This document shows, one piece after another, positions 34,401-43,361 of a DNA stretch of 64,000 nucleotides. Positions within the stretch are counted from its first letter, which is position 1; each line of letters starts with the position of its first letter. A program made the position numbers and the translations under genes. The notes beneath the pieces are model-generated. The model saw only the letters and a program-made list of their open reading frames with translations. It ran no database searches and was not told the DNA's origin. Source of the stretch: Desulfovibrio desulfuricans (GTDB lineage Bacteria; Desulfobacterota; Desulfovibrionia; Desulfovibrionales; Desulfovibrionaceae); contig NZ_JANFYZ010000012.1 in the NCBI RefSeq assembly GCF_024460775.1, positions 1 through 64,000 of the forward strand. Direction: 5' to 3'.

Positions 34401-35720
34401 CGGCGTATACCCCCACGGCTCGTACCAGGAGGGGAAGCAACCCACATCGCAGGCCGACATGACATCATCGTAGGGCATATTCAAAAAGCCGTCTTCCCCA
34501 TTGAGCATGGCTGGCACAAAGATGACCTTGACCCTGTTTTCCGGCCTGTTGTTCAGACCCAACCGATGGCAGGCATTGAGAATCGGATCCTGCGGCGCGT
34601 TCCAGGCGAAATGCGTGCAGATAAAGGGCAGGCCGTTGTCGTTGGCCTCGGGGTCGCCAGAAACCGCAGCGGTATTAACGCCCGTATGCCCACCCATGAC
34701 AAGGCACAGGGCCAGAATGGAAGCGTCCGTGCCCGCGAGGCTCTGCTCAAGCTTGGCCAGGGCATCAAGGAAGATGTCCACGCCCTTGTTGTGCATTTCA
34801 TATCGGCCGGAAATGGCGAAAATGCGTGTGTTGGCTGGCAGTTCGCAACGCAGAAAGCGGCTGGAGGCCTCCACTATGCGCGCACGGTGTTCCGCCGGGC
34901 GGGAGCGGTCTACGGAATAATCGGGGATAACCCGCATATCCAGACCGTTGGTGGTGATGACATCGGGCTGCCGCCCCAGCAGCACCGCGGATTCTTCCCC
35001 GGTGATGGGGCTGACGGTGGTGAACACGTCCGCCTCGCGGGCGCTGGCCCCCTCAAGAGACCACTTGGCCGTGATATTCAGGGCTGCGGCTTCGTTGGCA
35101 GGATTGATGCTGCGCAGGTTGGAATAGATATCCCGCCCGGTCCCTGCCATGGCCCGCCCGAGCATGGTGGCGTGGGTGGTGAACACAGTGCCTATGCCGG
35201 GAGAAAGCCTTTTGAGCGAAAGCAGGCCCGCGCCGCACATCCATTCGTGGAACAGGGCAACGCTGCGTCCCTCAAGGGGTTCCACCCGGCTTTCATGAAT
35301 GGCCGCAATAACCGCACTGCAGGCTGTTGCGAACATGACGGGTTCAATATAGTCCCATCCGCCGGAAAGCGAATCCACACCGTAATTTTTCCACAGATCA
35401 TACAAAAGCTGGTTGCTGGAATATCTCTTGGAAAAATCCACCAGGATGGCCTTGGGGCGACCGGGAATATTCCAGCGGCCCATACGGCATTTGAGATCCT
35501 TTGTAGCAAATGCCAGACGGAGCGAATCCCAGATATTCTCGTCTGTTTCTTCAAAACCCACATTCTCCGCCAGGGACGGGCCAAGGAGAAAATAGTCCTC
35601 GCCAAACTGCTCTACAGCCTGAAGTGCCTTGCTGCTGACCACAGAGTAGATGCCCCCCACCTTGTTGCAGACTTCCCAACTGACCTCAAACAACGTGACG
35701 GTGGTGTTATCGAAATTCAT
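31464..35720 (-). CDS. Fusion of GT3 glycogen synthase and GT35 alpha-glucan phosphorylase
   Basis: One 1418-residue protein joins a glucan-building and a glucan-degrading enzyme. Residues 1-545 are a GT3 synthase of animal/yeast type: FEVSWEVCNKVGGIYSVV, FTTHATMLGRA, AISGRYEMHNKGVDIFL (303-318) and SWYEPWGYTPQESAAW (431-446). GT3 enzymes normally use UDP-glucose. After a linker (546-575) comes the DUF3417 domain (ELSRLRDIARNVWWCWH) and a short-type GT35 phosphorylase with NEGHSAF and the cofactor motif SGTSGMKLPVNGG, PLP lysine K1168. A Met at 573 (ATG 34004) just before the phosphorylase could be an internal start. The frame is open throughout, so the fusion is real in this sequence. Last gene of the operon. 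Confidence 0.93.
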   Translation of the reverse strand: MNFDNTTVTLFEVSWEVCNKVGGIYSVVSSKALQAVEQFGEDYFLLGPSLAENVGFEETDENIWDSLRLAFATKDLKCRMGRWNIPGRPKAILVDFSKRYSSNQLLYDLWKNYGVDSLSGGWDYIEPVMFATACSAVIAAIHESRVEPLEGRSVALFHEWMCGAGLLSLKRLSPGIGTVFTTHATMLGRAMAGTGRDIYSNLRSINPANEAAALNITAKWSLEGASAREADVFTTVSPITGEESAVLLGRQPDVITTNGLDMRVIPDYSVDRSRPAEHRARIVEASSRFLRCELPANTRIFAISGRYEMHNKGVDIFLDALAKLEQSLAGTDASILALCLVMGGHTGVNTAAVSGDPEANDNGLPFICTHFAWNAPQDPILNACHRLGLNNRPENRVKVIFVPAMLNGEDGFLNMPYDDVMSACDVGCFPSWYEPWGYTPQESAAWAVPTITTDLSGFGMWARTQLQEGAVTPKGVCVMPRRGMNFEQSATVLHEHLIRAATCAVDDLPQWRAEARALAEKSSWQFFFENYVRAFEIAFKKASTRINCDCGHAALARVLSTSCSATPFLRPIMAVAEVPKELSRLRDIARNVWWCWHDKAKALFMALSPSHWESWRNPLRVLEQADPERFRDLLENEDYMNLYREVVAKFDAYMAEPIRSLSTDVTPEAPIAYFSTEYGLSESIPIYSGGLGVLSGDHLKSASDMAIPLVGVGLLYKNGYFRQDIDADGRQVAQYPVNNFGLMPISMLYDADNQPVYVQLELPGRLLFARVWKLAVGRITLYLMDTDTRRNTDEDRRITDKLYEANREVRLLQEMLLGMGGMRLLRTMRIMPSVFHMNEGHSAFMAMERLQECLSMGMNYAEATVRVRSNTVFTTHTPVPAGNESFSLELMERYFSGIAANLGLSWQQFVQLGQIEGGNSSSFEMTVLALRHSCWANGVSRLHGVVSRHMWNNLWKSLPVAETPIGHVTNGIHVPSYVGSWMHELLHQYLGSGWMQSPPGSGVWDKVDQIPDEAFWAARMHQKEALLDDLRRRIPEFIQKFHLSSDERKRMESMLKPDTLIIGFARRFAPYKRATLIFADLDRLARILSNTNRPVVLVFSGKAHPADEAGINMIQEVLRMCRDERFLGRIFFVENYSLAVSRIMAQGCDVWLNTPRRPHEASGTSGMKLPVNGGINLSISDGWWCEGYNRQNGWTIGPVVSTELPSSEQNDYADAEDLYSLLENAVVPLYFERDAEGLPLEWIATAKRSLKSLTAMYSSNRMLNDYIRQFYLRAARRRNMLRDNNWEACRALAAWQSDLPARFGTVKVDELTISGVENNTMICGEPVSVQLRMHLGEMKPQEILVQLVIGQALINGSFRDKPEILRLEPRSGENGQDGMRYTASYIPSFSGHYRYGVRIMPVHPAQASPLETDNILWA

Positions 35721-35749
35721 GCTTTCTCCTTATGGAAAGGCCGATTGGC

Positions 35750-37006
35750 TTAAACGGACGCATTAGTGCCGGAACGGAGGCTGTTCTTGCGTGCCCTGCG
35801 GGGCTTGAGTTCCTTGCCTGCCAGTTCTGCGGCTTCAAGACGCAGCTCAAAATCTGCCAGCACATTCATATAGGTGATGTAGGCATCATAGGGGCTGTCA
35901 AAGGGGCTGGGCCTGTCCTGCCGAGGGCCGGAAAACCACTTGGTGGACATATGCCGGAAATGGTCGGCGGTTTGCAGGCGCTCATAGTCGTGCAGCAGCA
36001 TCTTGTCGCCGCTGGCGCTCACCCGGGCAGCCAGGCTGTAAAGCGTATGGATGGCGTCTTTCTGCATGTCGTTGCCAAGCCACGAGGTCAGGTCATGGCC
36101 GCTTTCTTCCCACGACACGAACTGGGGCACATCCACCTCTCCGGCGGGGGCGCGCTTTCCGGCAATGGAGCCGGGCGTGGCAAACCTGAAGCGGTTGTCG
36201 CGCAGCAGGGCCTCGGGCAGGGCCGACATAAAATCGAAGATGCCCGAATCCTGCCCGTGACGCAGACCAAATACATGAAAATCATTGTAAATATTGATTA
36301 CATCCGCCTTGTCGCCCAGGCTGTGGCACCACGAGGCGAACTTGTCTGCAGTAAGCGGCCAGTCGCTCCAGCCCCTGTCGCCAAAGCGCAGGCCCATGTC
36401 GTCAGAAAGGGCCGTATTGCGCAGCAAAAGATTCATCTTGGGGCCGGAAACCGGGCGGTACACCCAGTTGGGGCTGCGCCAGCCAAGCACCTGATCCGCA
36501 CCCTCGGCCAGCGCGGTTTTAAAACCAAGCTGTTGCAAGGCGGCGGCAAGGTCATTGTTGAACACGCATTCCGTATGCATGAAGGTGGTAGGCTTTTTGC
36601 CAAACAGTTTTTTGATGCGCGCACTTTGCGCCTTGACCTGCCTGTCAAATTCCTCGCGTGAATACAAAAAGGCCAGCGAATGCGCCGAAGTTTCGGCGAC
36701 AAATTCCACGCAGCCCGTAGCCGCGAGAGCGCACAGGCTTTCTGTGACTTCAGGGGTGTACTGCTCAAAAAGATCCAGAGCGGTGCCCGAAACGCACAGC
36801 GATACCGCAAACGCGCCTTCATGACGGCGCACAAGCCTGAGCAGCATTTCTGCGGCTGGCAGATAACACAGGCGCGCCGCGCGCAGCATGGTTTCGCAAT
36901 TGCGGTCATCGTCTTCGTAAACGGAGCTCTGCCCCATATCGAAAACCGTGTAGCGGCGGAACTGGTACGGCTCATGTATATTGAAACACAGACATAGCGC
37001 AGGCAT
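35750..37006 (-). CDS. Glycoside hydrolase family 57 alpha-amylase-like protein
   Basis: A 418-residue protein with the GH57 opening MPALCLCFNIHEPYQFRRY (the conserved His-containing motif 1), the segment TGCVEFVAETSAHSLAFL, and HTECVFNNDLAAAL with the probable nucleophile Glu in the TE.VF.N context. GH57 members hydrolyse or transfer alpha-1,4-glucans; some are branching enzymes. Because the operon has no separate glgB, a branching role is possible but not shown. The ATG shares one base with the stop of the preceding gene (TGATG), and GGAGG lies inside that gene's end, so translation is coupled. A lone frame extension to 37066 is not needed. Confidence 0.87.
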   Translation of the reverse strand: MPALCLCFNIHEPYQFRRYTVFDMGQSSVYEDDDRNCETMLRAARLCYLPAAEMLLRLVRRHEGAFAVSLCVSGTALDLFEQYTPEVTESLCALAATGCVEFVAETSAHSLAFLYSREEFDRQVKAQSARIKKLFGKKPTTFMHTECVFNNDLAAALQQLGFKTALAEGADQVLGWRSPNWVYRPVSGPKMNLLLRNTALSDDMGLRFGDRGWSDWPLTADKFASWCHSLGDKADVINIYNDFHVFGLRHGQDSGIFDFMSALPEALLRDNRFRFATPGSIAGKRAPAGEVDVPQFVSWEESGHDLTSWLGNDMQKDAIHTLYSLAARVSASGDKMLLHDYERLQTADHFRHMSTKWFSGPRQDRPSPFDSPYDAYITYMNVLADFELRLEAAELAGKELKPRRARKNSLRSGTNASV

Positions 37007-38355
37007 CAGTGACCTCCAAGGACATCCCGGTAAATGGTCAGCAATTGGTCGGCGGCATTTTCCCATCTAATGGATTTCATTTCTTCGCGGCAGTTTTTCA
37101 CCAGTTCGGCGGCAAGGCAGGGGTAACGCAGCACGGCGCAGATTTTGTCGGCCATGTCGCGCGTATCCCAAAAATCAGCCTTGAGGGCGTGCTCAAGCAC
37201 TTCTGAAACACCCGACTGACGCGAGAGCAGCACCGGCACATCGTAAAGCATGGCCTCCAGCGGCGTTATGCCGAAAGGCTCGGAGACTGAAGGCATGACA
37301 TAAAGATCGCTGAGGGCGAACATGCGGTCCACATCCTCGCCGCGCAAAAATCCGGCAAAATGGAAGCGCCGCCCCATACGCAACTGCCCTGCCCTGCGGA
37401 TCAACGCCGGCAGCATGTCTCCGCTGCCAGCCATGAAAAAGCGGACATTGGGATTTTTTTGCAGCACAAGGCGGGCCGCTTCCATGAAGTACTCCGGCCC
37501 TTTCTGGAATGTCACGCGGCCGAGGAACAGAACCCGCTTTTCATGCCGTATGCGTTGCGGCACAAGATAGCAGCGCCCTGCCTCGTGCCGCGCAACGGCA
37601 TTGTGCACTACCACCACCTTTTCGGGTGCCACGCCGTAGCGGTCAATGACGGTTTTTCGGGTCAGACGGCTCACGGCCACCACCACATCGGCGGCATTCA
37701 GCCCGGCGCGTTCTATGCCCGCCACCTGTTCGTTGATGTTCAGGCCGCTGCGGTCGTATTCCGTGGCATGAATATGCGCCACCAGCGGTTTGCCCGTCAG
37801 CGCCCTGGCCATCATGCCCGCAGGGTAGGTCATCCAGTCGTGCACGTGGATGACGTCAAACTGTTCCTGCACGGCAATGGCCCCGGCCAGACGGCTGTAA
37901 CGCTGCACTTCGGCCATAAGGTCAGCCCCATAACCGCCGTGCAGTTCAAACGTAATTTCGCCTTCGCAGGCGGTATGGCCCGCATGCGGCGCAAAAGCGC
38001 GCGTACTCGCCGCATTGCCTGGCTCCTGACGCAGATTTTCCAGCGCTTCGGCATAGCCCTGCGGCGTGAGGTAGGGAACAAGCGGGCTTTCCACCGGCAG
38101 GCAGCGGATGCTGCTGGCCCAGAGTTCATGCCCTGCCTGCGTCATGCTTTCCGCAAGCTGGGCCGCAACCGGAGTGCCGGAGGCCCCCCGCAGGCGCAAA
38201 AAACTGTTCTGCCCGCTGCCGCCGTCCACGCGGGGCAGCACAAAGACGATCTCCGCCCCTTTTTTCGCCAGAGCCTGCGTCATGCCAAAGCATGCCGTTC
38301 CCAGGCCGCCACTGATATGGGGCGGAAATTCCCAGCCAAACATTAGCACTCGCAT
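37006..38355 (-). CDS. GT4/GT5-like glycogen synthase
   Basis: A GT-B glycosyltransferase of 449 residues starting MRVLMFGWEFPPHISGGLG, the glycogen-synthase type N-terminus with the KxGGL-like loop. The C-terminal domain has VLFLGRVTFQKGPEYFMEAA and the donor-site EPFGITPLEAMLYDVPVLLS (EX7E). HVHDWMTYPAGMMA is also typical. It probably extends alpha-1,4-glucan or makes a related glucoside from a nucleotide sugar. ATG 38355 lies 10 nt after the stop of the debranching enzyme gene and follows AAGGG. Having both this enzyme and a GT3 synthase in one operon is notable: the two may use different sugar donors. Confidence 0.87.
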   Translation of the reverse strand: MRVLMFGWEFPPHISGGLGTACFGMTQALAKKGAEIVFVLPRVDGGSGQNSFLRLRGASGTPVAAQLAESMTQAGHELWASSIRCLPVESPLVPYLTPQGYAEALENLRQEPGNAASTRAFAPHAGHTACEGEITFELHGGYGADLMAEVQRYSRLAGAIAVQEQFDVIHVHDWMTYPAGMMARALTGKPLVAHIHATEYDRSGLNINEQVAGIERAGLNAADVVVAVSRLTRKTVIDRYGVAPEKVVVVHNAVARHEAGRCYLVPQRIRHEKRVLFLGRVTFQKGPEYFMEAARLVLQKNPNVRFFMAGSGDMLPALIRRAGQLRMGRRFHFAGFLRGEDVDRMFALSDLYVMPSVSEPFGITPLEAMLYDVPVLLSRQSGVSEVLEHALKADFWDTRDMADKICAVLRYPCLAAELVKNCREEMKSIRWENAADQLLTIYRDVLGGH

Positions 38356-38365
38356 GGCTAAACCC

Positions 38366-40534
38366 TTATTCTTCACTGCCGGGCGCTGACACGCCCAGAG
38401 TCATGGTTGCCCTGCATATGCCGGTTTTGTCGCCGGATGCGGGATGGGCCAGACAATGCGCCACCCTCTGCTCCCAATGGGCGTAAACATCCGGCGCGGC
38501 CTTTTGCAGTTTTTTAAGCATGCGCAGGCACTCGGCCACGCTCCAGGCCTGGGCTGTGCAGCCGCCGGGATTGTAGGGTGGGGAACCGTCAAACACTTCT
38601 GAAATGCTGCCAAGCCCGGCTTCGCAGAGATGCTGACAAAACAGGGGCGTAACCATATCAAGCAAACCCTGAACAGCGCCGTTCATATCCCAGGCCGTGT
38701 GCAGCAGTGCATCAGCATAATGGCCCAGCAGCCAGGGCCAGACAGTGCCCTGATGGTAGGCGGCATCGCGGCTCTCGCCGTTGCCTTCGTATCTGCCTTT
38801 GTATGCGGCGGCATCAGGGGCAAGGGTGCGCAGGCCAAAAGGCGTGAGCAGCCTGTTGCGCACGCATTCCACAACCTGCGGCTGAAAATCGTCCGCAAGC
38901 ACGGCATGCGGCAGGGACACGGCAAATATCTGATTGGGACGCACGCTTCGGTCGAGCTGTCCGTTGCGCCACACGTCGCCCAGATAGCCGCCCGCCTCCG
39001 TTGTCCAGAAGCGGCGCAAAAACGCATCGCGCATGGCGGCGCGCTGGCGCTCGCCCGTGAGCAGCGGCTCCTGAAATGCGGCGGCAAGGCTGTCGGCAAA
39101 GGCAAGGGTGTTGTACCAGAGGGCGTTAATTTCCACAGGGCAGCCGTGCCGGGGCGTAACCGGGCAGCCGTTTACCTGGGCATCCATCCAGGTAAGCTGG
39201 GTGTGGGCATCGCCCGCATGCAGCAGGCCCTCGGCATCCACAAAGATGCCCATGCCCGGCCCCTTGCGGTAGCCCTTGATGATGGCTTTCAGGGCGTCCC
39301 AGGCATGTTGCCGCGCCCAGGCCAGACCATCGGGAACAGCGGCCAGCACCTGTTGCAGGGCAAAGGCATACCACAGGGACGCGTCCACTGAATTGTAGGC
39401 ATGCTCGCCTGACTCCGAAAACATGTTGGGCACAAGGCCGTTGCGGATATGCCGCCCCACCTCGGCCAGAACGTGCAGCCCAAACTCTTCGCGTCCGGCG
39501 TAAAAGGTCAAACCCGGCAGGCTGATGAGGGTGTCGCGCCCCCAGTCGTCAAACCAGGGATATCCGGCAATCACGGTGGCTCGGCCAGACGGCGTCGTAA
39601 TGCAGAACTGGTCGCCAGCCTGCGCCAGTTGCCCGGCAAGACCGCCGCCCGCAAGGTGAGCATCGGTGCGGGCGCGGCTCTCCGTCTCCCACAGGGTGCG
39701 CAGGTTTTCACCGCAGGCTTCCGTACCAGCCGCCACATACACGTAACCGCCCTGCGGCAACGGCGGCAGAGCTATTTCAAGCGTGCCGGGCATAAAGAGG
39801 TCTTCACTGTCGTCAAAACCGCGCTCACGCTCTTCAAAATATTCCACATTGCGGCACCAATCCGGCTCGGCAAAAAAACTGGCAGCGGCATGCGGCCCGC
39901 ATTTTTCGCTGGTCGCCGCGCCCTCGGCATTTGCAGCCCTCGCGCAAGCCTTGCCGGAATCCCCGGCGGCCTGAATATACAGGGGGGGCAAGCTCTCATA
40001 TGGGCGAGCTGCAAAACCGCCAGCCACAAGGAGGGTATCCGTTCGCAGGGCCGGGTTTACCCGCGTGAGCGCGTGAACATTGCGGTAGGCAAGCAAAGGC
40101 TTGATGCGCAGGGTGAGCGGGGGGATATCCTCCGGCCCGCGCAGTTCATAGCGCAACAACAGCAGGCTTTTATCCCGCGCAAGCAGCACCTCGCGGCTCA
40201 GGCTCACTTCGCCCACCCGATAGGTGCTCTGCGGCCACTGATCGAGCTGGAAAGCTTCAAGATACTCGTGCCCGTTGGGATAGAGCGTGCCAGGATGCTG
40301 GCGGGTAGAAAAAAAGAATTCCCTGCCGCCGCCGCACACCGATTCCTCAAGGGCAGAGAGCAGCACATGACGGCCGTACGGCGTGTTGACGGCAAGCAGG
40401 CCGTGATATTTGCGCGTGTTGCAGCACAAAATGCTGCTGCCGGAGCAGTCGCCCCGTTCGTTGGTGAGCAGCCACTCCCGGTGCAGCGCCCTGCGCGTAT
40501 TCTGGCAGGCTGCCTTGTCAAAGCTGAACCGCAT
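38366..40534 (-). CDS. Glycogen debranching enzyme (amylo-alpha-1,6-glucosidase, GDE_N/GDE_C)
   Basis: A 722-residue archaeal/bacterial type debranching enzyme. The N-terminal GDE_N domain (about 10-260) begins REWLLTNERGDCSGSSILCCNTRKYHGLL. The C-terminal (alpha/alpha)6 domain has the signature GYPWFDDWGRDTLISLPGL and YHQGTVWPWLLGHYADAL. It removes alpha-1,6 branches so that phosphorylase can continue. AAGGAGG just before ATG 40534 gives a strong start; the 66-residue upstream extension is rich in Arg/Ser and not credible. First gene of a minus-strand operon whose other members (GT4, GH57, GT3-GT35) all act on alpha-glucan. Confidence 0.92.
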   Translation of the reverse strand: MRFSFDKAACQNTRRALHREWLLTNERGDCSGSSILCCNTRKYHGLLAVNTPYGRHVLLSALEESVCGGGREFFFSTRQHPGTLYPNGHEYLEAFQLDQWPQSTYRVGEVSLSREVLLARDKSLLLLRYELRGPEDIPPLTLRIKPLLAYRNVHALTRVNPALRTDTLLVAGGFAARPYESLPPLYIQAAGDSGKACARAANAEGAATSEKCGPHAAASFFAEPDWCRNVEYFEERERGFDDSEDLFMPGTLEIALPPLPQGGYVYVAAGTEACGENLRTLWETESRARTDAHLAGGGLAGQLAQAGDQFCITTPSGRATVIAGYPWFDDWGRDTLISLPGLTFYAGREEFGLHVLAEVGRHIRNGLVPNMFSESGEHAYNSVDASLWYAFALQQVLAAVPDGLAWARQHAWDALKAIIKGYRKGPGMGIFVDAEGLLHAGDAHTQLTWMDAQVNGCPVTPRHGCPVEINALWYNTLAFADSLAAAFQEPLLTGERQRAAMRDAFLRRFWTTEAGGYLGDVWRNGQLDRSVRPNQIFAVSLPHAVLADDFQPQVVECVRNRLLTPFGLRTLAPDAAAYKGRYEGNGESRDAAYHQGTVWPWLLGHYADALLHTAWDMNGAVQGLLDMVTPLFCQHLCEAGLGSISEVFDGSPPYNPGGCTAQAWSVAECLRMLKKLQKAAPDVYAHWEQRVAHCLAHPASGDKTGICRATMTLGVSAPGSEE

Positions 40535-41176
40535 ACGGCCTCCTTGGCGCCCATATGGAGCGCGACGGCGAATGCTGCGGGAAGACGAAGGGCGCAATCG
40601 CCGCCTGACCGCCAGACGATGCTGGGCGGCCCAAGTTGCGGCAATGCTTGCGGAAGGGGTACGGCGGAAAGGGCGCAGAGAGAAACTGAAACAGCCGAAC
40701 CTCTGACCGCGAAAACCGCAACAGAAAAACATTTAAGAAAATAAAGGTGTTCTCTGTTTTTACAGCTTTACCTTACCCCATTATTTTTTGACTGTCGAGC
40801 GCGTGCCACTTTTGTTTCCAGTTTTATCGCCTTAGCGATGCACTAAACACGACGTGCTTGTTAGCTGGCTAATATTATATGAAGAATTTGACCAATCTGA
40901 AATCATCGTGTGAGCATCGCGTTACAATCGCGCAATTTACCATGGTTGCCTGAACAGGTTCACAATGCTTTGCAGTATAAACACGGCGCATGTACTCACT
41001 ACTGATTACAACTGCCGCGCAAGCTGTATGGTCATAACGCAGCCCTGCCGCCCTCGCTGGCTTGCGTCTGTTGCGCCAATGCGCGGCCCGGCTGTACTGG
41101 GGGCTTTTTCTTTCTTCATTTTTAGGGTACGCTTGTTCGTTGCTCACAATATTTGCATACCTGACGGGGGTAGTTC
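40535..41176. promoter_or_regulatory. Divergent control region, glycogen operon / liv operon
   Basis: These 642 bases contain no supported gene; the short frames inside overlap out of register and lack ribosome-binding sites. About 40735-41000 is AT-richer and should contain both divergent promoters. I see no terminator, riboswitch or strong palindrome. It is the longest non-coding stretch outside the left end. Confidence 0.4.
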
Positions 41177-42298
41177 ATGAAAGCACTTGGTCGTTGGCTT
41201 GGGGCTCTGGCCCTTACCCTGCTCGTGCCCGTTGCGGCGCTGGCTGGTGACATCAAGGTTGGCCTTATGTGCCCGCTTACGGGCAAATGGGCCTCCGAAG
41301 GCCTGGATATGAAGAACATCGTTACCCTGCTGGTTGACGATGTGAATGCCAAGGGCGGCATCAAGGGCCGCAAGGTTCAGCTGGTTGTCGAAGACGACGC
41401 GGGCGATCCGCGCACAGCCGCTCTGGCCGCGCAGAAGCTTGCTTCCGCCGGTGTTGTGGCCGTTATCGGCACGTACGGCTCCGCCGTGACCGAGGCCAGC
41501 CAGAGCATTCTGGACGAGGCGGAACTGGTGCAGATCGGCACTGGCTCCACCAGCGTGCGCCTTACGGAAAAGGGCTTGAAGCTCTTTTTCCGCACCTGCC
41601 CGCGCGACGACGCGCAGGGCAAATCTGCCGCCGAAGCCATCAAGAAGGGCGGCTACAAGGCCGTGGCCCTGCTGCACGACAATTCTTCGTATGCCAAGGG
41701 CCTGGCGGAAGAAACCAAGGCAGTGCTTGAAAAAGACGGTATGAAAGTGGTGTTTTACGATGCTCTTACCCCCGGAGAGCGCGACTACACCGCCATTCTG
41801 ACCAAGCTTAAAGCTGCCAATCCCGACCTCGTGTTCTTTACCGGTTACTACCCGGAAACCGGCATGCTGTTGCGGCAGAAGAGAGAAATGGGCTGGAACG
41901 TTCCCATGATGGGCGGCGATGCCGCAAACCATCAGGATCTGGTCAAGATCGCCGGTAACGAAGCCGCCACGGGCTATTTCTTCATCAGCCCGCCGCTGCC
42001 GCAGGATATGGACACGCCTGAAGCCAAGGAATTCCTCAAGGCCTTCAAGGCCAAGTACAATACCGTGCCTGTTTCCGTGTGGGCCGTACTGGCTGGCGAT
42101 GCATTCAAGGTTATTGAAGGCGCGCTTGAAGCCGGCAAGGATACCCCCAAGGAAATGGCCGCATGGCTCAAGGAACTCAAGGGCATGCCCGGTCTTTCCG
42201 GCAACCTGGGTTTTGACGCCAAGGGCGACCGCGTGGGCGAGTTCTACCGCACCTACAAGGTTGACGCCACGGGCAACTTCGTTTTGCAGCCCAAGTAA
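41177..42298 (+). CDS. livK: Branched-chain amino-acid ABC transporter, substrate-binding protein
   Basis: Periplasmic receptor that delivers Leu/Ile/Val (or related amino acids) to LivHM. It has a signal peptide (residues 1-23, cleavage after ALA), then IKVGLMCPLTGKWASEGLDMKN and the VEDDAGDPRTAALAAQKL segment characteristic of the Leu/Ile/Val-binding family, with IGTYGSAVTEA and GTGSTSVRLTEKG in the ligand cleft. Length 373 residues. GGGGG precedes the ATG by a few bases. First gene of livKHMGF; a hairpin after it (42399-42428) may raise its mRNA level above that of the permease genes. Confidence 0.95.
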   Translation: MKALGRWLGALALTLLVPVAALAGDIKVGLMCPLTGKWASEGLDMKNIVTLLVDDVNAKGGIKGRKVQLVVEDDAGDPRTAALAAQKLASAGVVAVIGTYGSAVTEASQSILDEAELVQIGTGSTSVRLTEKGLKLFFRTCPRDDAQGKSAAEAIKKGGYKAVALLHDNSSYAKGLAEETKAVLEKDGMKVVFYDALTPGERDYTAILTKLKAANPDLVFFTGYYPETGMLLRQKREMGWNVPMMGGDAANHQDLVKIAGNEAATGYFFISPPLPQDMDTPEAKEFLKAFKAKYNTVPVSVWAVLAGDAFKVIEGALEAGKDTPKEMAAWLKELKGMPGLSGNLGFDAKGDRVGEFYRTYKVDATGNFVLQPK

Positions 42299-42398
42299 TG
42301 CGGCGCGGTCATTAGCCGCGCCCATGTTGCACAGATACACGCCCGGGGCATAAACACCCCGGCGAAAAGCGCAATCCCCTTGAGGACGCGTTCATTAC

Positions 42399-42428
42399 GG
42401 CGGGCGACCGGTATCCCGGTCGCCCGCC
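42399..42428 (+). other. Intercistronic hairpin between livK and livH
   Basis: GGCGGGCGACCGG/CCGGTCGCCCGCC is a perfect 13-bp GC stem with a four-base loop, without a T-tract. Such hairpins after a binding-protein gene often protect the upstream mRNA from 3' exonucleases. Confidence 0.75.
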
Positions 42429-42455
42429 AAATGCCGAGTACCAACGCCGAACATT

Positions 42456-43361
42456 ATGGAACAATTTCTCCAACAGCTTTTGAACGGCCTAGCCGTGGGC
42501 GGCATCTATGCGCTTGTGGCGCTGGGCTACACCATGGTGTACGGCGTGCTCAAGCTCATCAACTTTGCCCACGGCGACCTGTTTACCATTGGCGCCTACC
42601 TGGGGCTTACCCTGCTTGTCAGCTGCAATATGGCGGGCGCGCTCAATCCCTTTTTGGCTGTAGCCGCCGTTTTTGTCATGGTGGCCCTGCTGGTGGCGAT
42701 TATTGGCTTTTTGCTTGAGCGTACGGCATATCGCCCACTGCGCAACGCCAATCGCCTTTCCGCCGTGGTTTCCGCCCTTGGCGCATCCATATTTTTCCAG
42801 AACGCGGTCATGCTGATCTACGGCGCGCGCTTCTACGTGTACCCCGACTATCTGCGCCCCGACTTTACGGTGAGGATGCTCGGCCTTGAAGTGCCCGGCG
42901 TGCGCCTGCTGGTCATCGCGGCCAGCGTTGTGCTGATGCTCGGCCTCTGGGCCTTTATCCAGCGCACGCGCACAGGCGCGGCCATTCGCGCCGTGGCCAT
43001 CGACCCCGGCGCTGCGCAGCTTATGGGCATCAATGTTGACCGCATCATCTCGCTGGTCTTTCTTATCGGCCCCGGCCTTGGCGGCGCGGCTGGTCTGATG
43101 GTGGGCATCTACTACGGGCAGATCGACTTTACCATGGGCTGGTCTTACGGCCTCAAGGCCTTTACCGCCGCCATCCTGGGCGGCATCGGCAACATCCCGG
43201 GCGCCATGCTGGGCGGGCTTTTGCTCGGCGTTATCGAAGCCCTTGCCGCAGGCTACATAGCCATTGCCTGGAAGGACGCCATCGCCTTTCTGGTGCTCAT
43301 TCTCATTCTGATTATCCGCCCCACCGGCATTCTGGGCGAGCGCACGGCGGACAAACTATGA
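42456..43361 (+). CDS. livH: Branched-chain amino-acid ABC transporter permease LivH
   Basis: Inner-membrane subunit of the LIV importer, 301 residues with about eight helices. The start MEQFLQQLLNGLAVGGIYALVALGYTMVYG and the GGIGNIPGAMLGGLLLGVIEAL segment (the EAA-like loop that contacts the ATPases) are diagnostic for LivH. It overlaps livM by four bases (ATGA), so the two permease subunits are translationally coupled. Confidence 0.95.
   Translation: MEQFLQQLLNGLAVGGIYALVALGYTMVYGVLKLINFAHGDLFTIGAYLGLTLLVSCNMAGALNPFLAVAAVFVMVALLVAIIGFLLERTAYRPLRNANRLSAVVSALGASIFFQNAVMLIYGARFYVYPDYLRPDFTVRMLGLEVPGVRLLVIAASVVLMLGLWAFIQRTRTGAAIRAVAIDPGAAQLMGINVDRIISLVFLIGPGLGGAAGLMVGIYYGQIDFTMGWSYGLKAFTAAILGGIGNIPGAMLGGLLLGVIEALAAGYIAIAWKDAIAFLVLILILIIRPTGILGERTADKL

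Noticed and set aside
41144..42340. 398-codon minus-strand frame opposite livK
   Set aside because: livK on the plus strand has a signal peptide, family motifs and operon context. The opposing frame is a by-product of high-GC codon use.
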